From Thermanaerosceptrum fracticalcis (GTDB lineage: Bacteria; Bacillota; Peptococcia; DRI-13): a stretch of DNA of 64,000 nucleotides. Below are positions 8,976 to 16,544 of this stretch, piece by piece. The translations under genes were made by a program, and so were the position numbers. How positions within the stretch are numbered: the first letter of the stretch is position 1; every line of letters starts with the position of its first letter. The stretch lies in NCBI RefSeq assembly GCF_000746025.2, contig NZ_CP045798.1, positions 248,001 to 312,000 of the forward strand, written 5' to 3'. The notes under the pieces were generated by a model that had not been told where the DNA came from, searched no databases, and saw only the letters and a program-made list of their open reading frames with translations.

Positions 8976-9702
8976 GACTATTGCCAGCTGGTGGGTTGAT
9001 GCCGGTTATCGCGTAGTCCTTACCGGAGCCGGGATGAGTACGGAATCTGGTCTGCCTGATTTCCGCTCACCTAAGGGCTTGTGGAAAGAAAAAGACCCCC
9101 GCAAGCTAGCTTCCATTTCCGCTTTATTTGCTAATCCCGGCGAGTTTTATGAGTTTTACAGGATGAGATTAGCCGGGCTAAATAAGGCCGAGCCCCATAA
9201 AGGTCACCTGGTCCTGGCCCAACTGCAGAAAGAAAGGCTTTTAAATGCCATTATTACACAAAACGTGGATGGGCTGCACCAGAAGGCGGGAGCCGTACGA
9301 GTAATCGAACTCCATGGTAATTTGGGAGAGGCTGTATGTTTAGACTGTGGTGAAAAGTACAGCAGCAAAGCCCTGGAAGAAAAGGACTTTCCCACATGTA
9401 GAGCCTGTGGCGGCAAGCTAAAACCCGGTGTGGTGCTGTTCGGGGAAACTTTACCCTCTGAGGCTCTGCGCCAGGCCGATATGGAAACGAGAAGAGCCAA
9501 ACTTTTTGTGGTCATCGGTTCTTCGTTAGAAGTCTCACCGGCCAATTATTTTCCTTTGCTGGCCCGTGATGTGGGGGCCAGGCTTGCCTTTATCAACCTG
9601 GAACCAACGGATATGGATGACCAGGCCCACTTAGTCATACGTGGGAAAGCCGGGGAAGTATTAGAAGAGTTATATGCAAAAATAAAATCCCTCTCTGTTT
9701 GA
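8965..9702 (+). CDS. cobB: NAD-dependent protein deacylase (sirtuin, SIR2 family)
   Basis: About 245 residues. NAD-binding GAGMSTESGLPDFR, ITQNVDGLH, catalytic His in ELHGNL, and a zinc ribbon with two Cys pairs (CLDCG and CRACG) are all present, so this is an active-looking class U/III sirtuin that removes acyl groups from lysines using NAD+. I choose TTG at 8965, which follows GGGGGAGAGG and overlaps the upstream stop by 11 nt; the ATG at 8920 lies deep in the previous gene. Acetyl-CoA synthetase is a common target in bacteria, but none is nearby. The gene ends inside a terminator hairpin. Confidence 0.92.
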   Translation: MSIETIASWWVDAGYRVVLTGAGMSTESGLPDFRSPKGLWKEKDPRKLASISALFANPGEFYEFYRMRLAGLNKAEPHKGHLVLAQLQKERLLNAIITQNVDGLHQKAGAVRVIELHGNLGEAVCLDCGEKYSSKALEEKDFPTCRACGGKLKPGVVLFGETLPSEALRQADMETRRAKLFVVIGSSLEVSPANYFPLLARDVGARLAFINLEPTDMDDQAHLVIRGKAGEVLEELYAKIKSLSV

Positions 9703-9716
9703 GAGGGACTTTATTT
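9681..9716 (+). terminator. Terminator overlapping the end of the sirtuin gene
   Basis: Near-perfect 15-bp inverted repeat around TGTTT (core TCCCTCTC / GAGAGGGA) with A-rich and T-rich shoulders, which makes it usable in both directions. The sirtuin stop codon lies in the loop region. Confidence 0.85.
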
Positions 9717-9727
9717 CGTCTTAGGCA

Positions 9728-9868
9728 TTACATTCGTGAACCGTAAACCGTAAACAGTGAACCGTAAATGTATTCCGTTTTCCGACATCCGACTGCCGAT
9801 GGAAATCACTAGTAACTAGCAACTAGTAACTAGTTGCTAAACTGCTGCCAACTGCCAACTGCGAACTA
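9728..9868. repeat. Mixed heptamer arrays
   Basis: Three different 7-nt families follow each other: GTGAACC/GTAAACC, then TCCGACA/TCCGACT, then AGTAACT and CCAACTG units. The period stays at seven although the sequence changes. Non-coding gap between the sirtuin terminator and the convergent small membrane protein gene. Confidence 0.8.
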
Positions 9869-9871
9869 TTA

Positions 9872-10153
9872 TTACTTCACTGCTGCGCCCACTCTCTTCT
9901 TCACCTGTTCTTTGAGACGGGCTACCTCGGGGGTAGTGGGTTCTTTCCTAAGCATCTGGAGAACCCTTTCCCAGTTGACGTTCTTTTGATCCCGCTGCTT
10001 TTTGTAATAAGGCAATTCTTGACCAAAATACTTTTCCAGGTCCTTAATTAATCTTTTAGTTTGATAGTAGTGGCGCCACCGGCGGCCCACAGTAAAAGCG
10101 TAAAATAAAAAGACCATATAAAGAATGAGTAAAAGTCCTTTCCAGTCTTCCAA
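9872..10153 (-). CDS. Small single-pass membrane protein, unknown function
   Basis: About 93 residues if started at the TTG at 10153, which has GGAGGT seven nt upstream; the frame extends to 10240 but without a ribosome site. One membrane segment (LLLILYMVFLFYAFTV) near the N-terminus is followed by a basic, helical cytoplasmic tail rich in Lys/Arg and Gln. I recognise no domain. Monocistronic. Confidence 0.6.
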   Translation of the reverse strand: MEDWKGLLLILYMVFLFYAFTVGRRWRHYYQTKRLIKDLEKYFGQELPYYKKQRDQKNVNWERVLQMLRKEPTTPEVARLKEQVKKRVGAAVK

Positions 10154-10350
10154 TGCTTCAACCTCCGTCAGAATAGTTATTAACATATTAGTTTCGCGAG
10201 AAGATACAAAAAACCTGCTGGCGATAAGAACTTTCTTCATGCACTTTTTTGCTAAAAATTTGTCAGAAAAGCAAAAAATAGGAGGAAAGATATAAAATAC
10301 AGCGAAATAAAAGTTAAAGGGAAAAATATTCTTGTAAGGAGTGAGGCTGT

Positions 10351-10809
10351 GTGGCGGACCAGCAGTTTGTGGTATTTAAATTACATACCGAGGAATACGG
10401 TATTGAAATTAAAAACGTACAAGAGATAGTCCATATGCAGGAAATTACCAGGTTGCCCCAAAGTTTGGAGTTTGTAGAGGGTATTATTAACTTAAGGGGC
10501 CGGATAATTCCTGTCGTTGATTTAAAAAAAAGGTTTTACGGTGTTAAAACGGAAACAGGTGATAATACCAGGATTATCGTCATTGACCTGGGCAATCAGG
10601 TACTGGGCATTATGGCCGATGAGGTATCGGAGGTACTGCGGCTTAATGAAACCATGATAGACCCGCCTCCCGCCATCATTATGCAAATGTCCTCCGGAAA
10701 CGGTGTCAAAGGGATAGGAAAACTGGAGGACAGGCTCTTAATCCTGTTGGATTTGACTAAAGCTTTTTCCCTGGAGGAAAAGCAGCAAATCCAGGCGACG
10801 GCAGGTTAG
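10351..10809 (+). CDS. cheW: Chemotaxis coupling protein CheW
   Basis: A 152-residue CheW-domain protein, the usual full length, linking chemoreceptors to the CheA kinase. Typical signatures: VVFKLHTEEYGIEIKNVQEI at the start, FVEGIINLRGRIIPVVDL in the middle, and the closing LEDRLLILLDLTKAFS. The GTG start at 10351 follows AAGGAG by 9 nt. It stands alone, with no CheA, CheY or receptor gene within the window, and is followed by a heptamer array rather than an obvious terminator. Confidence 0.92.
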   Translation: MADQQFVVFKLHTEEYGIEIKNVQEIVHMQEITRLPQSLEFVEGIINLRGRIIPVVDLKKRFYGVKTETGDNTRIIVIDLGNQVLGIMADEVSEVLRLNETMIDPPPAIIMQMSSGNGVKGIGKLEDRLLILLDLTKAFSLEEKQQIQATAG

Positions 10810-10866
10810 TTGGTAGTTGGTAGTTGTTAGTTGTTAGTTGGTAGTTGGTAGTTGTTAGTTGGTAGA
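10806..10866. repeat. Heptamer array
   Basis: Eight units of AGTTGGT/AGTTGTT, the reverse complement of the ACCAACT family, starting at the cheW stop codon. Confidence 0.85.
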
Positions 10867-10913
10867 AGTCACACCCTTAATCCAGGGGAATGGCTTCTTT
10901 TATTTTTAAAAAA

Positions 10914-10946
10914 ATTTCGGAAACGGAAAGCGGATAGCGGAAGTCG
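10914..10946. repeat. Short heptamer array
   Basis: About four CGGAAAG/CGGATAG/CGGAAGT units with 7-nt period in the gap before the DRTGG gene. Confidence 0.6.
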
Positions 10947-11063
10947 TAGTGAGAAGCGGTGCTATTAAAGATTTTTTTCACAAACTTCCTTTGTACAGCA
11001 GGATTTTTCCCTTCACGTAAAGAAAGTTCTGTTAGGAGTATTGGAAAAGAAAGAGGGAAGAAG

Positions 11064-11420
11064 ATGTTATTGAAAGACATCTGCGATTGGCTGCAGGGAG
11101 AGGTTTTGACCGGTAGAGACAAAATGGGGATGGAAGTTCAGGGTGCCTGTGCATCAGACCTGATGAGCCATGTACTGGCCAATGCCGGGGAAAAGGCACT
11201 CCTTATTACCGGACTGAATAACCTCCAGGTAGTGAGGACGGCGGAAATGAGTGATATTGAAGCCATTATCTTTGTACAGAATAAACGGCCCGCCCCTGAG
11301 GTACTCGAGTTAGCTAAAGAAAAGCATTTACTTACGATATTGACACCCTATTCTATGTTTACCACCTGCGGGATTTTATTTAAGAACGGTTTGCGGTGTG
11401 GTTTAGATGATGGACGATAA
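11064..11420 (+). CDS. DRTGG-domain protein
   Basis: 118 residues. The pattern (MLLKDICDWLQGEVLTG at the start, CASDLMSHVLA, LLITGLNNLQVVRTA, then AIIFVQNKRP) is that of stand-alone DRTGG domains, which in many anaerobes sit beside [FeFe]-hydrogenase genes; their biochemical role is not settled. The ATG at 11064 has GAGGGAAG before it. The gene overlaps the next one by 14 nt, so it is the first of a coupled three-gene unit with an RsbW-like ATPase and a hydrogenase homologue, which suggests a redox- or H2-responsive regulatory set (inference). Confidence 0.8.
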   Translation: MLLKDICDWLQGEVLTGRDKMGMEVQGACASDLMSHVLANAGEKALLITGLNNLQVVRTAEMSDIEAIIFVQNKRPAPEVLELAKEKHLLTILTPYSMFTTCGILFKNGLRCGLDDGR

Positions 11421-11853
11421 TAAACAGTTTAAACCTTTAAAATTGCATTTTACTGTGGAGCAGGGTGACTTTATCCGGGCAGGTGAAGCCAGTTCCAAAA
11501 TAAAAAAGGTGCTTAGCCAGTTGGGTTTCCCCGGTCCCCTGATCAGGCGTGTAGCCATTGCGGCCTATGAAGCGGAAATGAATATCGTTATTCATTCCTG
11601 GGGAGGGGAGTTGGAAGCGGAGATTGGCCCTGAGCATGTGAAAATAGTTGCCAGGGATAGGGGGCCGGGTATCCCCGATATTGCTCTGGCTATGGAAGAA
11701 GGATATTCCACAGCCCCGGATAAAGTACGGGAAATGGGGTTCGGCGCCGGTATGGGGCTGCCCAATATCCAAAACTGCGCCACAGAGTTTATCATTGAAT
11801 CGGGAGAGGGTAAAGGAACGGTTTTAAGAATCCTGATAGCGGTGAAGGAGTGA
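11407..11853 (+). CDS. RsbW-like anti-sigma factor / ATPase-type serine kinase
   Basis: 148 residues forming a GHKL ATPase fold. The N box is AAYEAEMNIVIHSW, G1 is ARDRGPGIPD and G2 is GFGAGMGLPNIQ. Proteins of this size are SpoIIAB/RsbW-type kinases that phosphorylate an anti-sigma antagonist or bind a sigma factor. No sigma factor or STAS antagonist gene is adjacent; instead it lies between a DRTGG protein and a hydrogenase-like protein, a recurring arrangement in Clostridia and Thermotogae. Start codons at 11407 or 11410 are both possible. Confidence 0.85.
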   Translation: MMDDNKQFKPLKLHFTVEQGDFIRAGEASSKIKKVLSQLGFPGPLIRRVAIAAYEAEMNIVIHSWGGELEAEIGPEHVKIVARDRGPGIPDIALAMEEGYSTAPDKVREMGFGAGMGLPNIQNCATEFIIESGEGKGTVLRILIAVKE

Positions 11854-11859
11854 TTTCTT

Positions 11860-13164
11860 ATGGCGGCCTACTTTCACTCTGTTACCCTGGAAAAAGACAA
11901 GTGCATGGGGTGTACGAACTGCATTAAACGCTGTCCCACAGAGGCTATCCGGGTACGGGAAGGTAAAGCCAAAATTATAGACGAACGTTGTATTGATTGC
12001 GGTGAGTGTATCCGGGTTTGCCATAATCATGCCAAAAGGGCTCTCACAGACCCTTTGGAAATAATAAAAGCATACCCTTATCCTGTAGCCTTGCCCGCCC
12101 CTACACTATACAGCCAGTTTTCTCATAAGTTTAAAGTGGACCAGATTATTCAGGGCCTGTTGAATCTCGGTTTTTTCAGGGTTTGGGAAGTGGCAAGGGG
12201 TGCGGAGATCGCTACGCAAGTTCTGGTAAAATATCTGGAAAACCATGCCTTACCCAAACCTGTGATTTCTGCGGCTTGTCCTGCGGTCCTGAGGCTCATA
12301 CAGGTCCGTTATCCTGAGCTTTTAGAACATGTTATCCCCATCGAATCGCCTATGGAAATATCCGCGCGACTGGCTAAAAAAGAGCTGGAAGAGGAAGGAT
12401 ACCCTGTAGAGCAGGTGGGTGTTTTCTTTATCTCACCCTGTGCAGCTAAAGTGACCAGTGTAAAAAATCCTTTGGGGGTGAAAAAATCACAGGTAGACGG
12501 AGTCATAGCCATCTCAGATATTTACGGCCCCCTTTTAGCCCAGCTTGCAAGCACAGCCTCCGGTTCCATACAACCAAGGGCTTCCGGAGCCGGTATAGGC
12601 TGGGCGGTAATTGGGGGAGAAAGCCGTCTATTACCGTTTAACCAGACACTGTCGGTAGATGGAATTGCTAATGTGGTCCGTGTTTTAGATGATATCGCCA
12701 TGGGTAAACTGAAAGAAGTCGATTTTATAGAAGGACTGGCCTGTATGGGTGGATGTGTGGGAGGCCCCTTAACTATTGAAAATTCTTACCTGAGTAAAAC
12801 ACGTATCCAAAATTTAAGTAAGAAATACGGTATGTCTTATCCGGAAGTTGCTCCAGAATTTGCTTGCAGTGAATTTTTCTGGACGGAAAAGATAGAACCC
12901 TGCAGCGTACTGGTTCTTGATGAGGATTTAGCTCTGGCCATGCAAAAGCTGGAGACTCTTGATGAGATTCATAAAGCCTTACCCGGCCTGGACTGCGGCT
13001 CCTGCGGCGCTCCCACCTGCCGGGCCCTGGCCGAAGATATCGTCAGGGGTTTGGCTGTAGAAATTGACTGCATTTTTAAATTGCGGGAGAAGGTAACAGA
13101 CCTGGCCGAAAGAATGGTGGAGCTCTCCAGTAAACTGCCGCCCTCCATCGGCAAACCGCGCTAG
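11860..13164 (+). CDS. [FeFe]-hydrogenase homologue of the sensory type, with ferredoxin domain
   Basis: 434 residues. Two [4Fe-4S] ferredoxin motifs occupy the first ~60 (CMGCTNCIKRCP and CIDCGECIRVCH). The H-cluster domain follows with L1 SAACPAV (Cys140), L2 ISPCAAK (Cys194) and L3 EGLACMGGCVGG (Cys295, Cys299), so all four ligands of the cubane part remain. In catalytic enzymes L1 is TSCCP; the first Cys, the proton relay, is Ala here, as reported for putative sensory groups. The C-terminus adds another cluster-type motif (DCGSCGAPTC). It has no membrane or signal segment. With the upstream RsbW-like gene it may report redox state or H2 rather than produce H2 (inference). Confidence 0.85.
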   Translation: MAAYFHSVTLEKDKCMGCTNCIKRCPTEAIRVREGKAKIIDERCIDCGECIRVCHNHAKRALTDPLEIIKAYPYPVALPAPTLYSQFSHKFKVDQIIQGLLNLGFFRVWEVARGAEIATQVLVKYLENHALPKPVISAACPAVLRLIQVRYPELLEHVIPIESPMEISARLAKKELEEEGYPVEQVGVFFISPCAAKVTSVKNPLGVKKSQVDGVIAISDIYGPLLAQLASTASGSIQPRASGAGIGWAVIGGESRLLPFNQTLSVDGIANVVRVLDDIAMGKLKEVDFIEGLACMGGCVGGPLTIENSYLSKTRIQNLSKKYGMSYPEVAPEFACSEFFWTEKIEPCSVLVLDEDLALAMQKLETLDEIHKALPGLDCGSCGAPTCRALAEDIVRGLAVEIDCIFKLREKVTDLAERMVELSSKLPPSIGKPR

Positions 13165-13167
13165 GGG

Positions 13168-13318
13168 GCGATATCTGCTTTCCGATAACCGACGTATTTT
13201 TTTGGCGAATACGGATTCACCTCCCGATATCCGATATCCGATTTTCGAGTTTAATTGCTTCCTAGTCCATGTTCTAGTACAGTATTGTCGGCAGTCGGAT
13301 GTCGGAAGTCGTAAATAT
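13168..13318. repeat. Heptamer arrays of the CCGATAT/GTCGGAT families
   Basis: CCGATAT units (around 13223-13243) and a later run of GTCGGCA, GTCGGAT, GTCGGAA and GTCGTAA (13288-13316). The two are reverse complements of one family and flank about 45 nt of unique sequence, so this gap could fold back on itself. Confidence 0.7.
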
Positions 13319-13348
13319 GCATTCCACGCTTGGGAAAAGGTTATGCTA
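13319..13348 (+). promoter_or_regulatory. Possible sigma-G promoter of the spore photoproduct lyase gene
   Basis: GCATT, 18 nt, then TATGCTA. The Bacillus sigma-G consensus is GHATR-N18-CATXHTA; the match has one mismatch in each box. Lyase genes are sigma-G controlled in Bacillus, which makes the match plausible but not proven. Confidence 0.4.
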
Positions 13349-13379
13349 AACAAGCAGGAAACGTGAAGGAGGTATTAGC

Positions 13380-14402
13380 ATGCCCTTTATACCTAAGCGT
13401 GTTTTTTTTGAGAAAGAGGCCTTAAATTATCCTTTAGGCGAAGAGCTTTATCGGCATTTCCGAAAGATTGGCATACCGGTCAATATGATTGGGACCCATA
13501 ACCGGGTCACGGGCATTCCAGGTAAGACTCCCCAGGAAGCCTACATGGAGGCTAAGCAGACCTTTGTGGTAGGGGTGCGCAAAACCTTAAAATTTGAGAC
13601 CTGCAAACCCTCCGCCCACTACCAGCTTCCCCTTTGTACAAGTTGTATAGGTAAATGCGAATATTGCTATCTCAACACCACGCTGGGAAAAAAGCCCTAT
13701 CTGCGGGTTTATGTTAATATTGAAGAAATACTGGACAGGGCCCAAGCATATATAAAGGAGCGTGCTCCAAAAATCACTTACTTTGAAGGTGCCGCCACTT
13801 CTGACCCTCTTCCCTTTGAAGCATACACAGGGGCTTTGGCGAAAACCATTGAGTTTTTTGCCAAGGAGAACCTGGGACGATTTCGGTTTGTAACCAAATT
13901 TACAGAGGTGGACTCACTTTTAAGGATAGAACATACCGGGCATACCCGGTTCCGGTTTAGCCTTAATTCCCAGCCTGTCATCGAAAGATACGAGCATAAT
14001 ACGCCGGGATTAAAGGAGCGTGTGACAGCCGCCGTTAAGGTGGCGAAAGCCCGTTATCCCTTGGGCTTTATTATTGCACCCGTGATACTTTATGAGGGTT
14101 GGCAGCAGGATTACCAGGCACTTATTGACACGCTGGCTCAGGAGTTACCGCCCTCCTCCACGGAGAACTTAAGCTTTGAGATCATTACTCATCGTTTTAC
14201 AGCGCGGGCCAAAAATAACATTCTTTCCATCTTTCCCAAGACGACACTGCCTATGAAGGAAGAGGAACGCCAGTTCAAGTTTGGCCAGTTTGGTTATGGT
14301 AAGTACGTCTATCCCAAAGTTGAGTTTAGTGAGGTGAAAGAATTTTTCACGGAACGTCTCTCCTTACGCTTTCCACATTGTGAACTCGATTATATTGTTT
14401 GA
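13380..14402 (+). CDS. splB: Spore photoproduct lyase (radical SAM)
   Basis: 340 residues, normal family length. The radical SAM motif CIGKCEYC (Cys89, Cys93, Cys96; CX3CX2C) is followed by YLNTTLGKKPY, and the family signatures VGVRKTLKFE, FRFVTKFTEVD and YPLGFIIAPVI are present. The enzyme reverses the thymine dimer called spore photoproduct during germination. Oddly, the position aligned without gaps to the conserved Cys141 of the Bacillus enzyme (H-atom donor in FEASCTSD) is Ala139 here (FEGAATSD). GGAGG lies 8 nt before the ATG. It is the first gene of a small run of spore-related genes (Ku and CwlD follow). Confidence 0.92.
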   Translation: MPFIPKRVFFEKEALNYPLGEELYRHFRKIGIPVNMIGTHNRVTGIPGKTPQEAYMEAKQTFVVGVRKTLKFETCKPSAHYQLPLCTSCIGKCEYCYLNTTLGKKPYLRVYVNIEEILDRAQAYIKERAPKITYFEGAATSDPLPFEAYTGALAKTIEFFAKENLGRFRFVTKFTEVDSLLRIEHTGHTRFRFSLNSQPVIERYEHNTPGLKERVTAAVKVAKARYPLGFIIAPVILYEGWQQDYQALIDTLAQELPPSSTENLSFEIITHRFTARAKNNILSIFPKTTLPMKEEERQFKFGQFGYGKYVYPKVEFSEVKEFFTERLSLRFPHCELDYIV

Positions 14403-14410
14403 ATTTCAAA

Positions 14411-14443
14411 AAAAGGGGAAGCCGCTTGCGCGGCTTCCTTTAA
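14411..14443 (+). terminator. Terminator after splB
   Basis: GGAAGCCGC / GCGGCTTCC stem, TTGC loop, followed by TTTAAT. Confidence 0.85.
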
Positions 14444-14561
14444 TATGATTGAGGAGGGAGAGAGTATGAGAGAGACTTGCTTAACCTTGCACTCATATTC
14501 TTTGCAAGGATAGGGGATAAATATTACTGAAAAAGATTGGTATTTACAAAGGAGAGTTGAG

Positions 14562-15386
14562 ATGCGAAACATCTGGAAGGGAGCTATATCTTTCGGATTG
14601 GTTAATATCCCCATCAAGCTTTATACCGCCACCGACCCTAAGGAAGTGAAATTTAATTTTTTACATAGACAGTGCAAATCTCCCATCAAGTATGAAAAGG
14701 TGTGTCCCGTTTGTAACGTTGAATTGAAAAGTGAGGACCTGGTCAGGGGTTATGAATACGAGAAAGGGCGTTATGTCATTATCGAGGAAGAAGACCTGGA
14801 GAAAATACCCTTAAGTACTTTAAAAACCATCGAAATCTTGGATTTCGTTAGCCTACAGGAAGTGGATCCCATCTATTATGTCAAATCATACTACATAGCT
14901 CCCGGCGATTTAGGGATAAGACCATACCGTCTTCTTTATGAAGCCATGAAACAAACGAGACGCATCGCTATTGCCAGGGTGGTTTTACGGCAAAAAGAAT
15001 CCCTGGCCCTTTTAAGGGTTTATGAGAATTGTTTGGTCATGGAAACAATTTTTTATCCTGACGAAATTCGCAACCCTGCTTTAATCCCGGAACTACAGGA
15101 GGAAGTCAATGTTCATGAAAATGAACTGAAGATGGCTATTAGCCTCATCGAAAACTTGACAGCAGAATTCAGGCCGGAGAAATACACCAATCACTACAGG
15201 CAGGCTCTCATGGAGTTGATCCAGGCAAAAATTACTGGGGAAGAGGTAGCTGTTCCTGTCCAGCCGGAAGCTGCCAAAGTAATAGACTTGATGGAAGCGC
15301 TTAAAGCCAGTATCGAGGCCGTCCAGAAAGAAAAGAAAGAAGCGGGGGAAAAAAAGAAGGCGGCAAGAAAGAAAAAAGGAGCCTAG
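14562..15386 (+). CDS. ku: Ku protein (non-homologous end joining)
   Basis: 274 residues. It opens with the bacterial Ku signature (IWKGAISFGLVNIPIKLY) and carries the core (YYVKSYYIAPGDLGIRPYRLLYEAMK, split here by wording). A CPVC pair near residue 50 and a long lysine-rich tail (EKKEAGEKKKAARKKKGA) match bacterial Ku, whose basic tail aids DNA binding and ligase recruitment. It binds double-strand ends as a homodimer. The partner LigD is not in the window. Next to splB it suggests a role in repair of dormant spores, as known in Bacillus. Good site GGAG before the ATG. Confidence 0.93.
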   Translation: MRNIWKGAISFGLVNIPIKLYTATDPKEVKFNFLHRQCKSPIKYEKVCPVCNVELKSEDLVRGYEYEKGRYVIIEEEDLEKIPLSTLKTIEILDFVSLQEVDPIYYVKSYYIAPGDLGIRPYRLLYEAMKQTRRIAIARVVLRQKESLALLRVYENCLVMETIFYPDEIRNPALIPELQEEVNVHENELKMAISLIENLTAEFRPEKYTNHYRQALMELIQAKITGEEVAVPVQPEAAKVIDLMEALKASIEAVQKEKKEAGEKKKAARKKKGA

Positions 15387-15450
15387 TAGCATAAGACATT
15401 CCTCTCGGGGCGTAAAAATTGGGTAAGTGGTCGTAAAGAGGTGGAGAGGA

Positions 15451-16152
15451 GTGTTGACACTGATCCAGAAGAGGCGGCCTACAGCCGCCTTCTTATTATG
15501 TCTTTCTTTGCTTTATACCTATTTCTGGTGGGTTACAGAGGTCCAGTGGGTGGTCCCAACGCTGAACGGGACCGGGCCGTTAAAGGGCAAGATCATCTGC
15601 CTTGATGCCGGGCATGGCGGCAGGGACCCCGGTGCGGTAGCGGGGAGAGTGCTGGAAAAAGACATTAATCTCGACATCACCAAACGTGTGGCAGTTCTTT
15701 TGAAGAAAGAGGGGGCAAGACCAGTATTGACAAGGACCCGGGATAAAAACATGGCTTATCGTCCTTTCCAGGGCAGCCTGCAGTTGGCCGGACTAAGGGA
15801 AAGAGCGCATATCGCAGAACGGAGCGGCGGTCATGTCTTTGTCAGCATTCACTGCAATAGTGAGGCTGAAGGGAAATATTCAGGGCCCCAAACCTTCTAT
15901 GAGAGGGGAAACAGCCGGAGTGCGCAACTGGCCCGCTTGATACAAGAAGAACTGGTACAGGTCCGCAGCACGGGACGCCAGGCTATTCCCGGAGATTACT
16001 ATCTTTTGTCATCAGCAAGATCTCCAGCCGTTATTGTTGAGGTGGGCTTTTTATCCCATGCCCGTGACCGCAGTTTGCTCACTTCACCCCCCTTCCGCCA
16101 GCAGGTAGCCGAAGCCATCGCCCGGGGGATTTTGAGGTATTTTAGGGAGTAG
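15451..16152 (+). CDS. cwlD: N-acetylmuramoyl-L-alanine amidase, CwlD type (spore cortex)
   Basis: About 233 residues. An N-terminal membrane/signal segment (AAFLLCLSLLYTYFWWV) is followed by an Amidase_3 domain. Zinc ligands: His in LDAGHGGRDPGA, Glu in LEKDINLD, His in VSIHCNSE; the catalytic Glu is in VIVEVGFLSH. The size and the single domain without SH3 or CWBP repeats fit CwlD, which acts with a deacetylase to form muramic-delta-lactam in the cortex. The start is uncertain: GTG 15451 or TTG 15454 follow GAGGTGGAGAGGAG; GTG at 15427 is also open. The gene lies downstream of ku. Confidence 0.85.
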   Translation: MLTLIQKRRPTAAFLLCLSLLYTYFWWVTEVQWVVPTLNGTGPLKGKIICLDAGHGGRDPGAVAGRVLEKDINLDITKRVAVLLKKEGARPVLTRTRDKNMAYRPFQGSLQLAGLRERAHIAERSGGHVFVSIHCNSEAEGKYSGPQTFYERGNSRSAQLARLIQEELVQVRSTGRQAIPGDYYLLSSARSPAVIVEVGFLSHARDRSLLTSPPFRQQVAEAIARGILRYFRE

Positions 16153-16316
16153 TATATTTTTGAATATGCAAGTATGGTGATAAATGTTAATTCTAAATAG
16201 GACATAAATTAATACAAAATTTATCATATTCGACAAAAAATTTCCTTTTTCTCCAAAGGATAACGGACAACTTTAGCGAATATCTACTTATAAGAAATTT
16301 AAGGAGGTGTAAAGTA

Positions 16317-16391
16317 ATGATTCGTTGGGCCGTTGTATTGACAGCTTTAGTTTCTATGTTGATGACAGCAGCTTCCGGCTGGCGCTGGTAG
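16317..16391 (+). CDS. Tandem micro-peptide, copy 1 (24 aa)
   Basis: A 24-residue peptide starting MIRWAVVLTALVSML and ending in ASGWRW. One basic residue at the start, a hydrophobic core of about 17 residues, then Trp-Arg-Trp at the C-terminus. The ribosome site AAGGAGG, 9 nt before ATG, is the strongest of the three copies. I know no family. The shape is that of a small membrane peptide, a type I toxin, or a pre-peptide whose C-terminal tetrapeptide might be released; none of these is shown. It lies in an AT-rich gap after cwlD. Confidence 0.75.
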   Translation: MIRWAVVLTALVSMLMTAASGWRW

Positions 16392-16430
16392 CAATAAGTA
16401 ATGTTAAGAGAAGAAGGGAAGTGTAAAGTG

Positions 16431-16505
16431 ATGATCCGTTGGGCCGTTGTATTGACAGCTTTAGTCTCTATGTTGATGACAGCAGCTTCCGGCTGGCGCT
16501 GGTAG
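16431..16505 (+). CDS. Tandem micro-peptide, copy 2 (24 aa)
   Basis: Encodes the same peptide as copy 1. The leader GAAGGGAAG is a weaker ribosome site. An ATG at 16401 is in frame 30 nt upstream and would add ten hydrophilic residues (MLREEGKCKV), but it has no ribosome site, so the short form is preferred. Confidence 0.75.
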   Translation: MIRWAVVLTALVSMLMTAASGWRW

Positions 16506-16544
16506 CAATAAGTAATGTTAAGAGAAGAAGGGAAGTGTAAAGTG

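Noticed and set aside
10806-10866. CRISPR array
   Set aside because: Units are 7 nt without spacers, and there are no cas genes.
16401-16505. Longer 34-residue version of micro-peptide copy 2
   Set aside because: The upstream ATG has no ribosome site, and copy 1, with the best site, starts at the shorter form.
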